In this document: piece by piece, positions 8,224 to 16,191 of the stretch | Position numbering within the stretch: position 1 is the first letter of the stretch | How the letters are laid out: every line of letters starts with the position of its first letter | From: Alistipes senegalensis | Lineage (GTDB): Bacteria > Bacteroidota > Bacteroidia > Bacteroidales > Rikenellaceae | Assembly (NCBI GenBank): GCA_023664045.1 | Contig: JAMPGH010000001.1 | Location: 1,075,095 to 1,139,094 of the forward strand | Length of the DNA: 64,000 nucleotides | Reading direction: 5' to 3' | Translations under genes and position numbers: made by a program | The notes under the pieces: model-generated | Database searches by the model: none | Told to the model about the DNA's origin: nothing | The model's input: the letters and a program-made list of their open reading frames with translations, nothing else

Positions 8224-9030
8224 TTACAAACCGTATTTGAAAACTTCGCGGGGTTTTTCCCGCTTGGGACGGGGTTTCCAGGTGCGGAACCCCTCCTTGT
8301 TGAAACGATAGCTCAGGCCGATGCTGATGTTCAGGTCGTCGAGCGGCGAACGCAGCGGGGTGGCCGCGAACGGATTTTCGGCCCCGTCGACGGTGTTGCC
8401 GGCATATTTGGTCCGGTTGCGCAGGATGTCGGAGTAACCGAAGTAGTAGCGCACGCGGAAATTCAGCTCGAAGCGCCGGACGAGGATCGCCACGCCGCCG
8501 CCGCCGGCCAGTCCGTAGCCCCAGCGGTTGTCGCGCGCGGGCTTGAAGGGATAGTCGCCTTTCCAGTCGGCTTGTCCCCGCTCGTGGGCCGCCTCGTTCT
8601 CGTAGGTCGACGAGAGGTTGTAGGAGAAAGTGGCCGCCGCCTCCAGATAGACGCGCACGCGGTTGTGCGCCAGGTAGAAGTGGGGCTGCCAGACGATCGG
8701 CAGCATGATGGAGTTGATGCGCCGCGTATAATAAAGGTAATCGGACTTTTCGTCCACCTGCGAGGCGTTGACCGCATAGGAGAAACCCTGCTGCAGGAAC
8801 TCCAGATCGGCGCCGAAGCCGCCGACGAAACGCTGGGAACCATAATAGCGCCACGTGAGGCCGCCGCTGTAGCGGCCCCAGATGGCCCGCGACTCCTGTT
8901 TGGGGTCGAGCCGCCCGTTGGCCATGCCGTAGCCGGCGACGAAGCCCAGCGTATGCTGCGCGGCGACGCGTTGCACTCCCCAGCAGAGGAAGCACAGCAA
9001 CGATGCGCAGAAGAGAATTCGAATTTTCAT
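8224..9030 (-). CDS. Outer-membrane beta-barrel protein (PorT-like)
   Basis: This 268-residue protein has a cleavable signal peptide (about 1-24, ending RVAAQ). It is followed by amphipathic strands typical of an eight-stranded outer-membrane barrel, such as LTWRYYGSQRFVGGFGADLE, NSIMLPIVWQPHFYL and LNISIGLSYRFN. The YxRRINSIMLPI element is common in the PorT family of Bacteroidota. The C-terminal tail is basic (KPRPKREKPREVFKYGL), which is unusual for a barrel terminus. It could be any member of the outer_membrane beta-barrel group. It lies between an Ig-like lipoprotein gene and rbfA. Confidence 0.72.
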   Translation of the reverse strand: MKIRILFCASLLCFLCWGVQRVAAQHTLGFVAGYGMANGRLDPKQESRAIWGRYSGGLTWRYYGSQRFVGGFGADLEFLQQGFSYAVNASQVDEKSDYLYYTRRINSIMLPIVWQPHFYLAHNRVRVYLEAAATFSYNLSSTYENEAAHERGQADWKGDYPFKPARDNRWGYGLAGGGGVAILVRRFELNFRVRYYFGYSDILRNRTKYAGNTVDGAENPFAATPLRSPLDDLNISIGLSYRFNKEGFRTWKPRPKREKPREVFKYGL

Positions 9031-9037
9031 ACGATCA

Positions 9038-11098
9038 TCAAAAAGTATTCGACATGCGGCCCGCAGAGCCCGTGCCGCCGAAGCCGCCCATGCTGCCGTT
9101 CAGGCCGCCGCCCGAGGATGCGGGCTGTCGGCCGCTGCCGCCGTTCTGCGGTCCCTCTTTGGCCTTCTTCTCCTCCTCGCGCCGCAGACGCTGCAGCTCG
9201 CGCTCGTCCAGCAGCCGCGAGAGCGACTGCATGGTAACGGGGGCGAAGATGCGGTTCATGTCCATTTCGAACTCGATCTCCCAGTTGGCTTTGGTGGCGA
9301 AAGTATCCTCGCCGGCGTCGTCCACGAAGAACTCGGCCCGTTCGGGCTGGCGCCGCAGCACGACATCGCCCGTGTCCCACCGGCCGTTGCCGTCCGAATC
9401 CTCGATGATGCGGAACTTGATCTCCCCGGCCGGCACGAAGTTGAACTGCACGGGGCCGGCGACCACGTCGCGCCGCTCCTGCTTGAGGGCGCCGCTGCCG
9501 TCGAGCAGCTGGACAATGTAACGTTTGCCCTCGTTTGCGCGGACGTCGATCTTCACCACGGCGAACTTTTCGGGGTCGAGGACGGTATATTTTCCGACGA
9601 TGGAATCGTTCGCGAAGCCGGCGATGTCGGTGAACGTTCCGGCCGGCATGGTGAGGGTGTAGGTGCCGCCCGTCTTCCACGGAGCCTGCACGTACCAGCG
9701 CCGCAGCTGTGCCGTGTCGCGCACGAAACGGACGGGAACGTCCGAGACGGAGTTGTCGGGCATGGTAACGGTCATCAGCAGCGCCGCGGAGTCGAGCCGC
9801 GCAAGGGGGTAGTCGAACTCGGCGACGAGGTGGTTTTCGGGGTTGACCTCGCCGGTGAGGGGCAACTTGACGTTGAACGGATTGGGCTTCGCCGGTTCGG
9901 TCCACTCCTCGCCGGCCTCCTCGGCCTTGCGGCGTTCGCGTTCGTTCTTCTCGCGCTCGCGCTCCTGCTCTTTGGTCTCGACGAAGCGCCATGAGAGCTT
10001 CAGCGGCTCGGTAACGCGCTGCAGCTCGTTTACGGAGTCGTGTTTATAATAGGTAACCGACCCGCGGATGGTGTCGGGCAGCTGGGCCGACGGCACGGTG
10101 AACCACAGGGCCAGCGTATCGCCTCCCTCGGTCTGGGGATCGACGATGAAGCCGTCGTCGGGAATGCTGTCGAAGCGGATGCTGTCGATCCGGGGATGGG
10201 GTGCGGAGAAGTAGAGCATGGCCTTGTGCTGCAGGGGCCGCTCGCTCTGGGAGAGCACCTGCCGCCTGAAAGCCCGGTCGGTGAACATGCGCAGGTACAA
10301 CTGCGGCTCGGCGGAGACGTAACCCCGCAGGGAGTCGAACCACATGGCGAAATCGGGCAGTTCGGCGGGGTTGTAGGTCCCCTCGAGGAAGCCTACCTGA
10401 TCGGCGCCGGGCTCGTAGAGCTGGTTGTCGTTCTTGTCTTGCACGGCATAGACCCGGTAAGGAATGGGCTTGAGATTCTGGGCGATGAAGATGCCGTTGT
10501 TCTCGGCCCGGGCGATGACGGCGGGCTTGTACTTGAAGATCGTGGAGTCGTACTCGGGGCGGTCCTCGACCGAATCGGCGGGGAAGAACCAGACGAACGT
10601 GCGCGAAACGGAGTCGGCCTTATAGCCGTCGGCCGTGTAACCCGAGAGGATCATGGAGTCGATCTCGGGACCGGTCGAGAAGACGTAGCGCATGGAGTAG
10701 AGCGGGTTGCCCTCGTTGTTGTCGCGCAGGGCCGTGCCGAAGTTCAGGGCGTAGGTCGTGTTGGGCTCCAGCGTATCGCGCAGCTGGACGACGACTCCTC
10801 GGCCGCGCACGGTGAGCGTGGGTTTCTTCTTCATCTGCGGCGAGGTGAAGAACTCCTTCTGCTGATCCTTGAGCTGGACGTATTCGTCGAACTCGATGTA
10901 GATTTTCTGGTGGCCGACCGTCGGACGGTCGGTGGCGAAGTTGTCGGGCGTCATGTTGACGATCACGGGGGGCAGGGTGTCCTTCGGACCTCCCGTCGGC
11001 ACCATCATGCTGGCGCAACGGCTCAGAAAGGCCGAAGCGAAGAGCAGGGCGACGGCCGTGCGCAGCACGACGAGCGTATGTCGGGAACGGGTATTCAT
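9038..11098 (-). CDS. Large Ig-like domain lipoprotein
   Basis: The 686-residue protein begins with a signal sequence and a lipobox-like LSRC (about 25-28). The sequence TGGPKDTLPPVIVNMTPDN then opens an SbsA-type Ig-like (Big_5) domain. This arrangement is widespread in Bacteroidota cell-surface proteins of unknown role. A charged helical insertion (about 375-400, many E and R) divides the molecule. A second beta-rich half carries DSDGNGRWDTGDV (calcium-like loop). The tail is low-complexity Gly/Ser (GGSGRQPASSGGGLNGSMGG). ATG 11098 is chosen because the lipobox follows at the right distance; the frame is open far upstream but without a signal peptide. Stop and start overlap the next lipoprotein gene (ATGA-like, 4 nt). 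Confidence 0.75.
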   Translation of the reverse strand: MNTRSRHTLVVLRTAVALLFASAFLSRCASMMVPTGGPKDTLPPVIVNMTPDNFATDRPTVGHQKIYIEFDEYVQLKDQQKEFFTSPQMKKKPTLTVRGRGVVVQLRDTLEPNTTYALNFGTALRDNNEGNPLYSMRYVFSTGPEIDSMILSGYTADGYKADSVSRTFVWFFPADSVEDRPEYDSTIFKYKPAVIARAENNGIFIAQNLKPIPYRVYAVQDKNDNQLYEPGADQVGFLEGTYNPAELPDFAMWFDSLRGYVSAEPQLYLRMFTDRAFRRQVLSQSERPLQHKAMLYFSAPHPRIDSIRFDSIPDDGFIVDPQTEGGDTLALWFTVPSAQLPDTIRGSVTYYKHDSVNELQRVTEPLKLSWRFVETKEQEREREKNERERRKAEEAGEEWTEPAKPNPFNVKLPLTGEVNPENHLVAEFDYPLARLDSAALLMTVTMPDNSVSDVPVRFVRDTAQLRRWYVQAPWKTGGTYTLTMPAGTFTDIAGFANDSIVGKYTVLDPEKFAVVKIDVRANEGKRYIVQLLDGSGALKQERRDVVAGPVQFNFVPAGEIKFRIIEDSDGNGRWDTGDVVLRRQPERAEFFVDDAGEDTFATKANWEIEFEMDMNRIFAPVTMQSLSRLLDERELQRLRREEEKKAKEGPQNGGSGRQPASSGGGLNGSMGGFGGTGSAGRMSNTF

Positions 11099-12051
11099 CG
11101 GGCGGGGAGGGTTTGATTCTCTTCGTCGGGAACGGGCGCGCGGAGGTCGTCGACGAAACACCAGCCCTCCTCGACGGCGATCCACTGCTCGCGCCACGGC
11201 CGGAAAAGCACGGAGAACGTAGGGCCGGTGCCGGTCAGGTCGACTTCGGCTTTCGTATAGGCGTACATGCGATGCGTGCGGTCCACGACGACGAGCATCA
11301 GGGGCGACGAAGTAACCTCCATGCTGTAGAGGTCGCTGTCGGGAACGGCGTAGGCCGGAAAATCGGGCGACGTACGGGTCTGTCCCGACGACTTGGAGGT
11401 GATTACACCGTCGACGGCATCCTCGTAGGAGGCGATGCGCCACTGGGCGGTGTCGACGCCGTAGGCGTAGATCTTGGGCGATTCGAGCGGTTCGGCCGCC
11501 CCCTCCTCGACGGACTGGACCCGGGCATCGACGAAGCAGTCGACCCGCGAAGGATCGACGTAGAAGTCGTTGCGGAAGGACCAGTTGCCGTTCTTGTAGG
11601 ACGAACCGGTTTTCCACGGCTGGAAGAGGACCGAGACGGTGAGCATCGGGAGGTTTTCGCCGATCTGCTGCTGCGTATAGGCGTAGAGCCGGTCGAGGGG
11701 ATCGACCACGACGACCATCTGCCACTCGCGATCGAGCGGCAGGCGGATCCACCCGTCGGCGCCGTAAGGCTCGGAGAGGGCCAGCGGCGCAGTCTCCTTC
11801 ACCGCAGGGTCGGCTTTGGAGGTGATGATGCCGTTGAGTGCATCGTCGTAGGAAGCGACGGTCCATTCGGCGGTGTCGGCATCGCAGACGAAAGCCGTGG
11901 CATCGGGAACGACTGCCGGATTCCGATCGTCGGAGGTAAGCTGCCGGAGCGGCTTGACGACATAGGTCGTCCGGAACGCCACCTCTTTGAAACACGAGAC
12001 CGCCGAGAGCACGAAGATCAGAAAGACTACTATGTAACTTACTTTTCGCAT
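11095..12051 (-). CDS. Lipoprotein with two tandem copies of an unrecognised domain
   Basis: The 318-residue product has a signal peptide and lipobox LSAVSC (Cys20). Residues about 53-146 and 194-286 are two copies of one domain. DTAEWTVASYDDALNGIITS is matched by DTAQWRIASYEDAVDGVITS. MVVVVDPLDRLYAYT is matched by MLVVVDRTHRMYAYT, and VSVLFQPW by FSVLFRPW. I do not recognise the domain in any named family; similar repeats occur in Bacteroidales surface lipoproteins. The start overlaps the end of folK by 13 nt and the stop overlaps the next gene by 4 nt, so it is translated within a folK-lipoprotein-Ig-lipoprotein chain. Confidence 0.75.
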   Translation of the reverse strand: MRKVSYIVVFLIFVLSAVSCFKEVAFRTTYVVKPLRQLTSDDRNPAVVPDATAFVCDADTAEWTVASYDDALNGIITSKADPAVKETAPLALSEPYGADGWIRLPLDREWQMVVVVDPLDRLYAYTQQQIGENLPMLTVSVLFQPWKTGSSYKNGNWSFRNDFYVDPSRVDCFVDARVQSVEEGAAEPLESPKIYAYGVDTAQWRIASYEDAVDGVITSKSSGQTRTSPDFPAYAVPDSDLYSMEVTSSPLMLVVVDRTHRMYAYTKAEVDLTGTGPTFSVLFRPWREQWIAVEEGWCFVDDLRAPVPDEENQTLPAR

Positions 12052-12554
12052 GATCCGTTGTTTTGTTGCACCCGCAGCGCGTCGAGCATCTCCCCCACGG
12101 AACGTCCTGAAACGGGATGCCGGCGGCTGCGCATGATTTCGCAGAGAGGCGCCAGCGCGAACTCGCGCTCGGCCAGCCGGGGATGCGGCACGGTGAGGCG
12201 TTCGGTGTCGATCACCTCGTCGTCGTAGAAGAGGATGTCGATGTCGAGGGGCCTCGAGACATACGGGGCTCCGGTCCGGGCCTTTTCGACCGTTTCGGCG
12301 GCGCGGTTGCGCCCCAGCTCCCGCTCGATCGCCTGCACGGCGTCGAGTACTTCGAGGGGCGAGAGGTCGGTGGAGACCTCCAACGCCTGATTGGAGAATT
12401 TCGGCGCGTCGTCGAAGCCCCACGGTTCGCTTTCATAACGGTGCGAACAGCGCAGCACGGCCCCGATGCGGGCGTTGACGAGCTGCTGCGCGGTCTGGAG
12501 GGTCCGTTTCACGTCGCCCAGATTGCCACCGAGAAGAAGTGTTGCACGTGCCAT
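12039..12554 (-). CDS. folK: 2-amino-4-hydroxy-6-hydroxymethyldihydropteridine diphosphokinase
   Basis: FolK transfers pyrophosphate from ATP to 6-hydroxymethyl-dihydropterin in folate synthesis. The 171-residue sequence has the LLLGGNLGD start (6-14), the pterin-binding RYESEPWGF (39-47) and the signature VSRPLDIDILFY (99-110), with the two catalytic aspartates D104 and D106, plus VPHPRLAEREFAL. Length is standard. It follows holB by one base. Confidence 0.94.
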   Translation of the reverse strand: MARATLLLGGNLGDVKRTLQTAQQLVNARIGAVLRCSHRYESEPWGFDDAPKFSNQALEVSTDLSPLEVLDAVQAIERELGRNRAAETVEKARTGAPYVSRPLDIDILFYDDEVIDTERLTVPHPRLAEREFALAPLCEIMRSRRHPVSGRSVGEMLDALRVQQNNGSCEK

Positions 12555-12555
12555 A

Positions 12556-13701
12556 CTACAGATGCTTTATCAGTTTGCTCACCGCGAGGGCGAAATGGGT
12601 GAAGACGATGGTGGGGTTTCCGTTCTGCGAGATCTGGGCCGCGGCCGACTCGATCTGCGCGACGAGCGCTTCGATGTTGCGCGAGTCGACGAACGGCGCG
12701 AACTTCGAGCAGAAAGCGAGCTCTTCGCCCCAAAGATAGCCGATCTGAGGAATTCCGGCGTGGAGCATGTAGCTTTCGCGCAGGAGCCGTGCGGCATCGA
12801 GCAGGAACGTCCGCTGCTGCTCGCGGGAGAGCTGGGCGGCCTCCTCGGCCCACGCGATCAATTCGAGATGCTTGTCGTTGTAGCTCAGGCGCATCAGGGA
12901 GCAGAACAACTCGAAGTTCTCGTGCCGCAGGGCGTCGTTCTCGCCGGCTGCCAAATGCTGCAGCTCCAACAGGCTGCCGCCGGCCAGCCGGGCCATGTTG
13001 CGGGCCTGCACCGGATCGGAAATCCCTTTTTCGACGGCGACGTGCTCCAGCACCTCGGGGGCGAGGCGGGGTACGGCGACCTCCTGCGTACGCGACAGGA
13101 TGGTCGGCAGCAGCCGGTCGGGACGCTCGGAGACCAGAATGAAGAGCGTCCGCTCCCAGGGCTCCTCCAGAATCTTGAGGATCTTGTTGGCGGCCTCCTC
13201 GTTCATCGCCTCGGGGAGCCACACGAGCATCGTCTTGTACTCGGCCTCGAAGCTTTTGAAGGAGAGCTTGCGGATGATCTCGTCGGCCTCGCGGGCCGAA
13301 ATCATCCCTTTGAGGGTCTTGCCCAGATCGAGCCGGTCGTACCAGTCCTGCGGTGCGACATATCCCTTGCGCTCGGCGAAAAGCTCGCGGAACCGCGGGA
13401 GGAATTCGTCGCTGAGCATCGCTTCGCCGGACTTCTTGCCCTGCTTGTTGACCGGGAAAACCAGATGGAAGTCGGGATGGGCCAGCGCTGCGATCTGCCG
13501 GCAGTCGGGACACTCGCCGCACGAATCGCCGTCGTGGCGATGACGGCAGCACAGATATTGCACGTAGGCTACGGCCAATGCGAGGGCGCCGGCGCCGGCA
13601 GCTCCGGTGAAGAGCTGGGCATGGCTCACGCGGCCGGCATCGACCGACTGCGCCAGATGCCGCTTCAGCTCCTCCTGTCCTATGATCTCTGCGAAACGCA
13701 T
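12556..13701 (-). CDS. holB: DNA polymerase III delta' subunit (clamp loader)
   Basis: The 381-residue AAA+ protein starts FAEIIGQEELKRHLAQSV and carries the clamp-loader zinc module CGECPDC (61-67, with the preceding Cys pair at 51-52). The sensor-region helix has NEEAANKILKILEEP and the SRC-like element is ILSRTQ. The Walker A site is degraded to FTGAAGAGALA without lysine. This fits delta', which does not need to bind ATP. The product holds the clamp loader together with DnaX and delta. Transcribed with folK. Confidence 0.85.
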   Translation of the reverse strand: MRFAEIIGQEELKRHLAQSVDAGRVSHAQLFTGAAGAGALALAVAYVQYLCCRHRHDGDSCGECPDCRQIAALAHPDFHLVFPVNKQGKKSGEAMLSDEFLPRFRELFAERKGYVAPQDWYDRLDLGKTLKGMISAREADEIIRKLSFKSFEAEYKTMLVWLPEAMNEEAANKILKILEEPWERTLFILVSERPDRLLPTILSRTQEVAVPRLAPEVLEHVAVEKGISDPVQARNMARLAGGSLLELQHLAAGENDALRHENFELFCSLMRLSYNDKHLELIAWAEEAAQLSREQQRTFLLDAARLLRESYMLHAGIPQIGYLWGEELAFCSKFAPFVDSRNIEALVAQIESAAAQISQNGNPTIVFTHFALAVSKLIKHL

Positions 13702-13705
13702 TCGT

Positions 13706-15175
13706 TTATTTTCTTTTCAGAATCGCCTGCAACAAAGCCTTGACGTCGATCCGCTCGCGCCGCACGAGGTAGCAGGCATAGACCGCGAACAACACGATAT
13801 CGAACGCATACCCCGCGAACATATTGTCCGTGAGGGATGTCAAAAATTCGGCCACGAAGAAGACGCCCAGCGCGACGACGACGTATTCGCCGATGCGTCC
13901 CCATTCGTAAGGCGTCGGGAAGAACCGCCGGTTGAGCCACCAGCTCACGGCCACCATCGCCGTTTCGCTCGCCAGCCGGGCCCACGCGGCGCCGTAATAC
14001 CCCCACATCGGGATGAACCAAACTCCGAAAACGAGCATGGCGACCAGCCCCGAACCGGTAACGACGATCGCCAGCGACGTCCGCTCCTCGCGCTTGTACC
14101 AGAACGAGAGGTTGAGCCACACCCCGGCCAGCACGTTGGCGCCGAGGACCACGGGCAGGATGCAGATTCCCTCGCGGAAATCGCGGCCTACGATCAGAGC
14201 GAACAAGTCGCGGAACAGGGCGATGCCCAAAAAGATGAGCATCGAGGCCATGACATAGTATTTCAGCGCCGCGGCGTTCATCTCCACGAAGTCGGACTTC
14301 TTGAAACTGGAGAGGAAGAAGGGTTCGGCCGCCAGCCGGTACATCTGATAGAAAAGCATCATCACGACGGCGATTTTGGCGATAGCTCCGTAGACGCCCA
14401 GCTGGGCCATCGCCCCGGTCGGTACGAGGTACTTGATGAGCTGCCGGTCGATGAACTCGTTGGCCGTGCCGGCGAGCCCGCCGATCAGGAGCGGCAGCGA
14501 ATAGACGAAGATCGCGGCGAGCAATGCCCGGTCGATGCGAGGCACGGTGCGGTCGACGGTCGCAAGCATGGCGAACCACGTTACGACGCTGGCGGCCAGA
14601 TTGGCGACGAAGACCCACCCGACCCCGAATTCCGAGGCGAACAGTCCGGCGGCACCGAAAGCGAAGGCCAGCACAACGTTCAAAACGACGTTGAGGGCTT
14701 TGATCGCGACGAAGGTCAGCGCCCGGCCCTGCTCGCGCAGTCGCGAAAAGGGAATGCAGGCCCACACGTCGAAGAGGACGATGGCTCCGACCCAGATCAC
14801 GTAGTCGGGATGAGCGACGTAGGCATCGCCCATCGCCCGGGACACCGGAGCACGGAACGCCACGATCAGCACGAAGAAGAGGAATGCCGCCAGAGAGGTT
14901 ATGCCCCACGTCGTGGCGAACAGGCGCCGCTTGGCGGCCGCCACGTCGCCTCCGGCTTCGTCGGCGCGGGCGGAAAAGCGGAAATAGCCGGATTCCATAC
15001 CCATCGTCAGGAGCGTGAGGGCCAGCGGAATAAGGGCATAGACGTCGGTAACGATGCCGTAGGTCTCCTGCCCGAACACACGGGTGTAGTAGGGCGTGAG
15101 CAGGTAGCTCAGGAACCTTACTACAATGGTGCTGATGCCGTAAACGGCAGTCTGTCGGGCCAACTTTTCGAGCAT
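13706..15175 (-). CDS. Wzx-like polysaccharide flippase
   Basis: This protein of about 489 residues has some 12-14 membrane segments. It belongs to the polysaccharide-biosynthesis (MOP/MATE-like) exporters that flip lipid-linked glycans. The start (MLEKLARQTAVYGISTIVVRF, then LTPYYTRVF) is the usual Bacteroidota form. ATG 15175 is preferred over 15196, because the transcription start predicted from the -7 element at 15201-15194 would fall at or inside the longer N-terminus. No glycosyltransferase genes are adjacent, so the substrate is unknown. Confidence 0.85.
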   Translation of the reverse strand: MLEKLARQTAVYGISTIVVRFLSYLLTPYYTRVFGQETYGIVTDVYALIPLALTLLTMGMESGYFRFSARADEAGGDVAAAKRRLFATTWGITSLAAFLFFVLIVAFRAPVSRAMGDAYVAHPDYVIWVGAIVLFDVWACIPFSRLREQGRALTFVAIKALNVVLNVVLAFAFGAAGLFASEFGVGWVFVANLAASVVTWFAMLATVDRTVPRIDRALLAAIFVYSLPLLIGGLAGTANEFIDRQLIKYLVPTGAMAQLGVYGAIAKIAVVMMLFYQMYRLAAEPFFLSSFKKSDFVEMNAAALKYYVMASMLIFLGIALFRDLFALIVGRDFREGICILPVVLGANVLAGVWLNLSFWYKREERTSLAIVVTGSGLVAMLVFGVWFIPMWGYYGAAWARLASETAMVAVSWWLNRRFFPTPYEWGRIGEYVVVALGVFFVAEFLTSLTDNMFAGYAFDIVLFAVYACYLVRRERIDVKALLQAILKRK

Positions 15176-15193
15176 GGGAAACGGATAACTCGA

Positions 15194-15225
15194 CAAAGAT
15201 ACGAAGAGCCGAGGGCAATGCCAAA
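15194..15225 (-). promoter_or_regulatory. Promoter of the flippase gene, inside a repeat unit
   Basis: On the minus strand TTTG (15225-15222), a 20-nt spacer and TATCTTTG (15201-15194) form a full Bacteroidota promoter. The -33 box lies in the palindromic GCAATG/CATTGC part of the repeat described at 15194-15417. Confidence 0.7.
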
Positions 15226-15417
15226 TTTATTTGAGCATTGCCGAGACCGAAGTATCTTCGACGAAGTCAAAGATACGAATAAGCCGAGCGCAGAAACAAG
15301 CGATAGCTTAGTTATGCTGAGACGGAGTATCTTCGATGAAATCAAAGATCCGACTAAGCCGGGCTTCGTGCCGAATTTATTCAAGCGAGAGTATCTTCGG
15401 CAAAGCCAAAAATACGA
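15194..15417. repeat. Three tandem copies of a ~75-bp promoter-bearing repeat
   Basis: Units begin at 15194, 15268 and 15343 and share the order CAAAGATAcG, AAGCCGaG, a middle AATTTATT block, and then GTATCTTCG before the next CAAAG. The first unit is a near palindrome around CAAATTTATTTG, flanked by GGCAATG and CATTGCC. The joints form GTATCTT-9nt-AAGATAC inverted repeats. A further copy of the first half is at 57470-57530. The two outward -7-like boxes (TATCTTTG on minus, TATCTTCG on plus) suggest a promoter or RNA role. The short open frames through the array look incidental. Confidence 0.65.
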
Positions 15418-15516
15418 AAAACATGGCGAACCGGTGCCGGGGATTCCGAAAAAGACGCGGAGCCTCTCCGAAAAGTGGGATATGTTGATAAAATATCGAA
15501 AACTTTGGCTTCCGAC

Positions 15517-15549
15517 TTGTATAACGGGTGTCGGAAACGGATACTTTTG
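15517..15549 (+). promoter_or_regulatory. Promoter of the DUF3467 gene
   Basis: The -7 element TACTTTTG is at 15542-15549 and a TTG at 15517-15519 serves as a loose -33 (22-nt spacer). It excludes the TTG codon at 15553 as the start and supports ATG 15574. Confidence 0.55.
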
Positions 15550-15573
15550 TAGTTGCAATCATTCCGGAAGCCT

Positions 15574-15879
15574 ATGGCAGAGATGAAACAATTCGGGCTC
15601 GATATCGAGCTGGACGAGCAGGTGGCTCAGGGGCACTACTCCAATCTGGCCATCATATCCCACTCCACTTCGGAGTTCATCATCGATTTCGCGACCGTGC
15701 TGCCGGGGGTGCAGAAGGCCCGCGTCAAGAGCCGCATCATCCTCACTCCCGAGCATGCCAAGCGGCTGCTGCGCTCGCTGCAGGACAACATCGTGCGCTA
15801 CGAAAGCAATGTCGGCAAGATCGAAATTCCTTCGCCCCAGCAGGCGCCCGATGCCGGGCCCAAGATGGGAGAAGCGTAA
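15574..15879 (+). CDS. DUF3467 family protein
   Basis: The 101-residue protein MAEMKQFGLDIELDEQVAQG... contains YSNLAIISHSTSEFIIDFA and LTPEHAKRLLRSLQDNIVRYE. These are the two halves of DUF3467, a small conserved protein of unknown function in Bacteroidota and some other phyla. It has no signal peptide or membrane segment, so it is cytoplasmic. It is single-gene, with its own promoter and a strong terminator. Confidence 0.85.
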   Translation: MAEMKQFGLDIELDEQVAQGHYSNLAIISHSTSEFIIDFATVLPGVQKARVKSRIILTPEHAKRLLRSLQDNIVRYESNVGKIEIPSPQQAPDAGPKMGEA

Positions 15880-15914
15880 CGAAAAAGGGAGCCGGAAGGT
15901 TCCCTTTTTTCGTT
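15880..15914 (+). terminator. Terminator of the DUF3467 gene
   Basis: The hairpin pairs CGAAAAAGGGA with TCCCTTTTTTCG around a GCCGGAAGGT loop and ends in a T tract right after the stop codon. Confidence 0.8.
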
Positions 15915-15918
15915 AGAC

Positions 15919-16103
15919 GATTATATACCTTGATGTATCGACCATCAGGAAAGTAAATAGTTTCGGCTTTCCGACCGAAGTCCCCTCCGAGGAGGGGATT
16001 TAGGGGAGGGTCAGACCTGAATACGCGGCCTTTAGCCGCGAACTACACCGGTCGGATTTGAAAATAAGGGGCAATAAACACTGGTACATCAAAGTATATA
16101 ATC
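15919..16103. mobile_element. MITE-like element bounded by imperfect inverted repeats
   Basis: The left end GATTATATACCTTGATGTA (15919-15937) and the reverse complement of the right end, GATTATATACTTTGATGTA (16085-16103), agree at 18 of 19 positions. Inside lie a TCCCCTCC/GGAGGGGA hairpin (15981-15998), a CGCGGC/GCCGCG hairpin around 16024 and a CGACCG/CGGTCG pair. There is no coding potential. It sits between the convergent DUF3467 and folC genes. No clear target-site duplication is seen. It could instead be a structured RNA or a long bidirectional terminator. Only one copy is in the window, so mobility is inference. Confidence 0.45.
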
Positions 16104-16191
16104 GGGTTTTGTTATTTCCGATCAGGAGAATTGTTTTTCTCCGATGAATCATCCGACCGGAGTACTCTCCCCGATTCTTAATTCCGGCGTT

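Noticed and set aside
15121-15558. A 145-codon minus-strand frame through the repeat array
   Set aside because: The translated product follows the DNA repeat period and contains the flippase promoter, so it is a by-product of the repeats.
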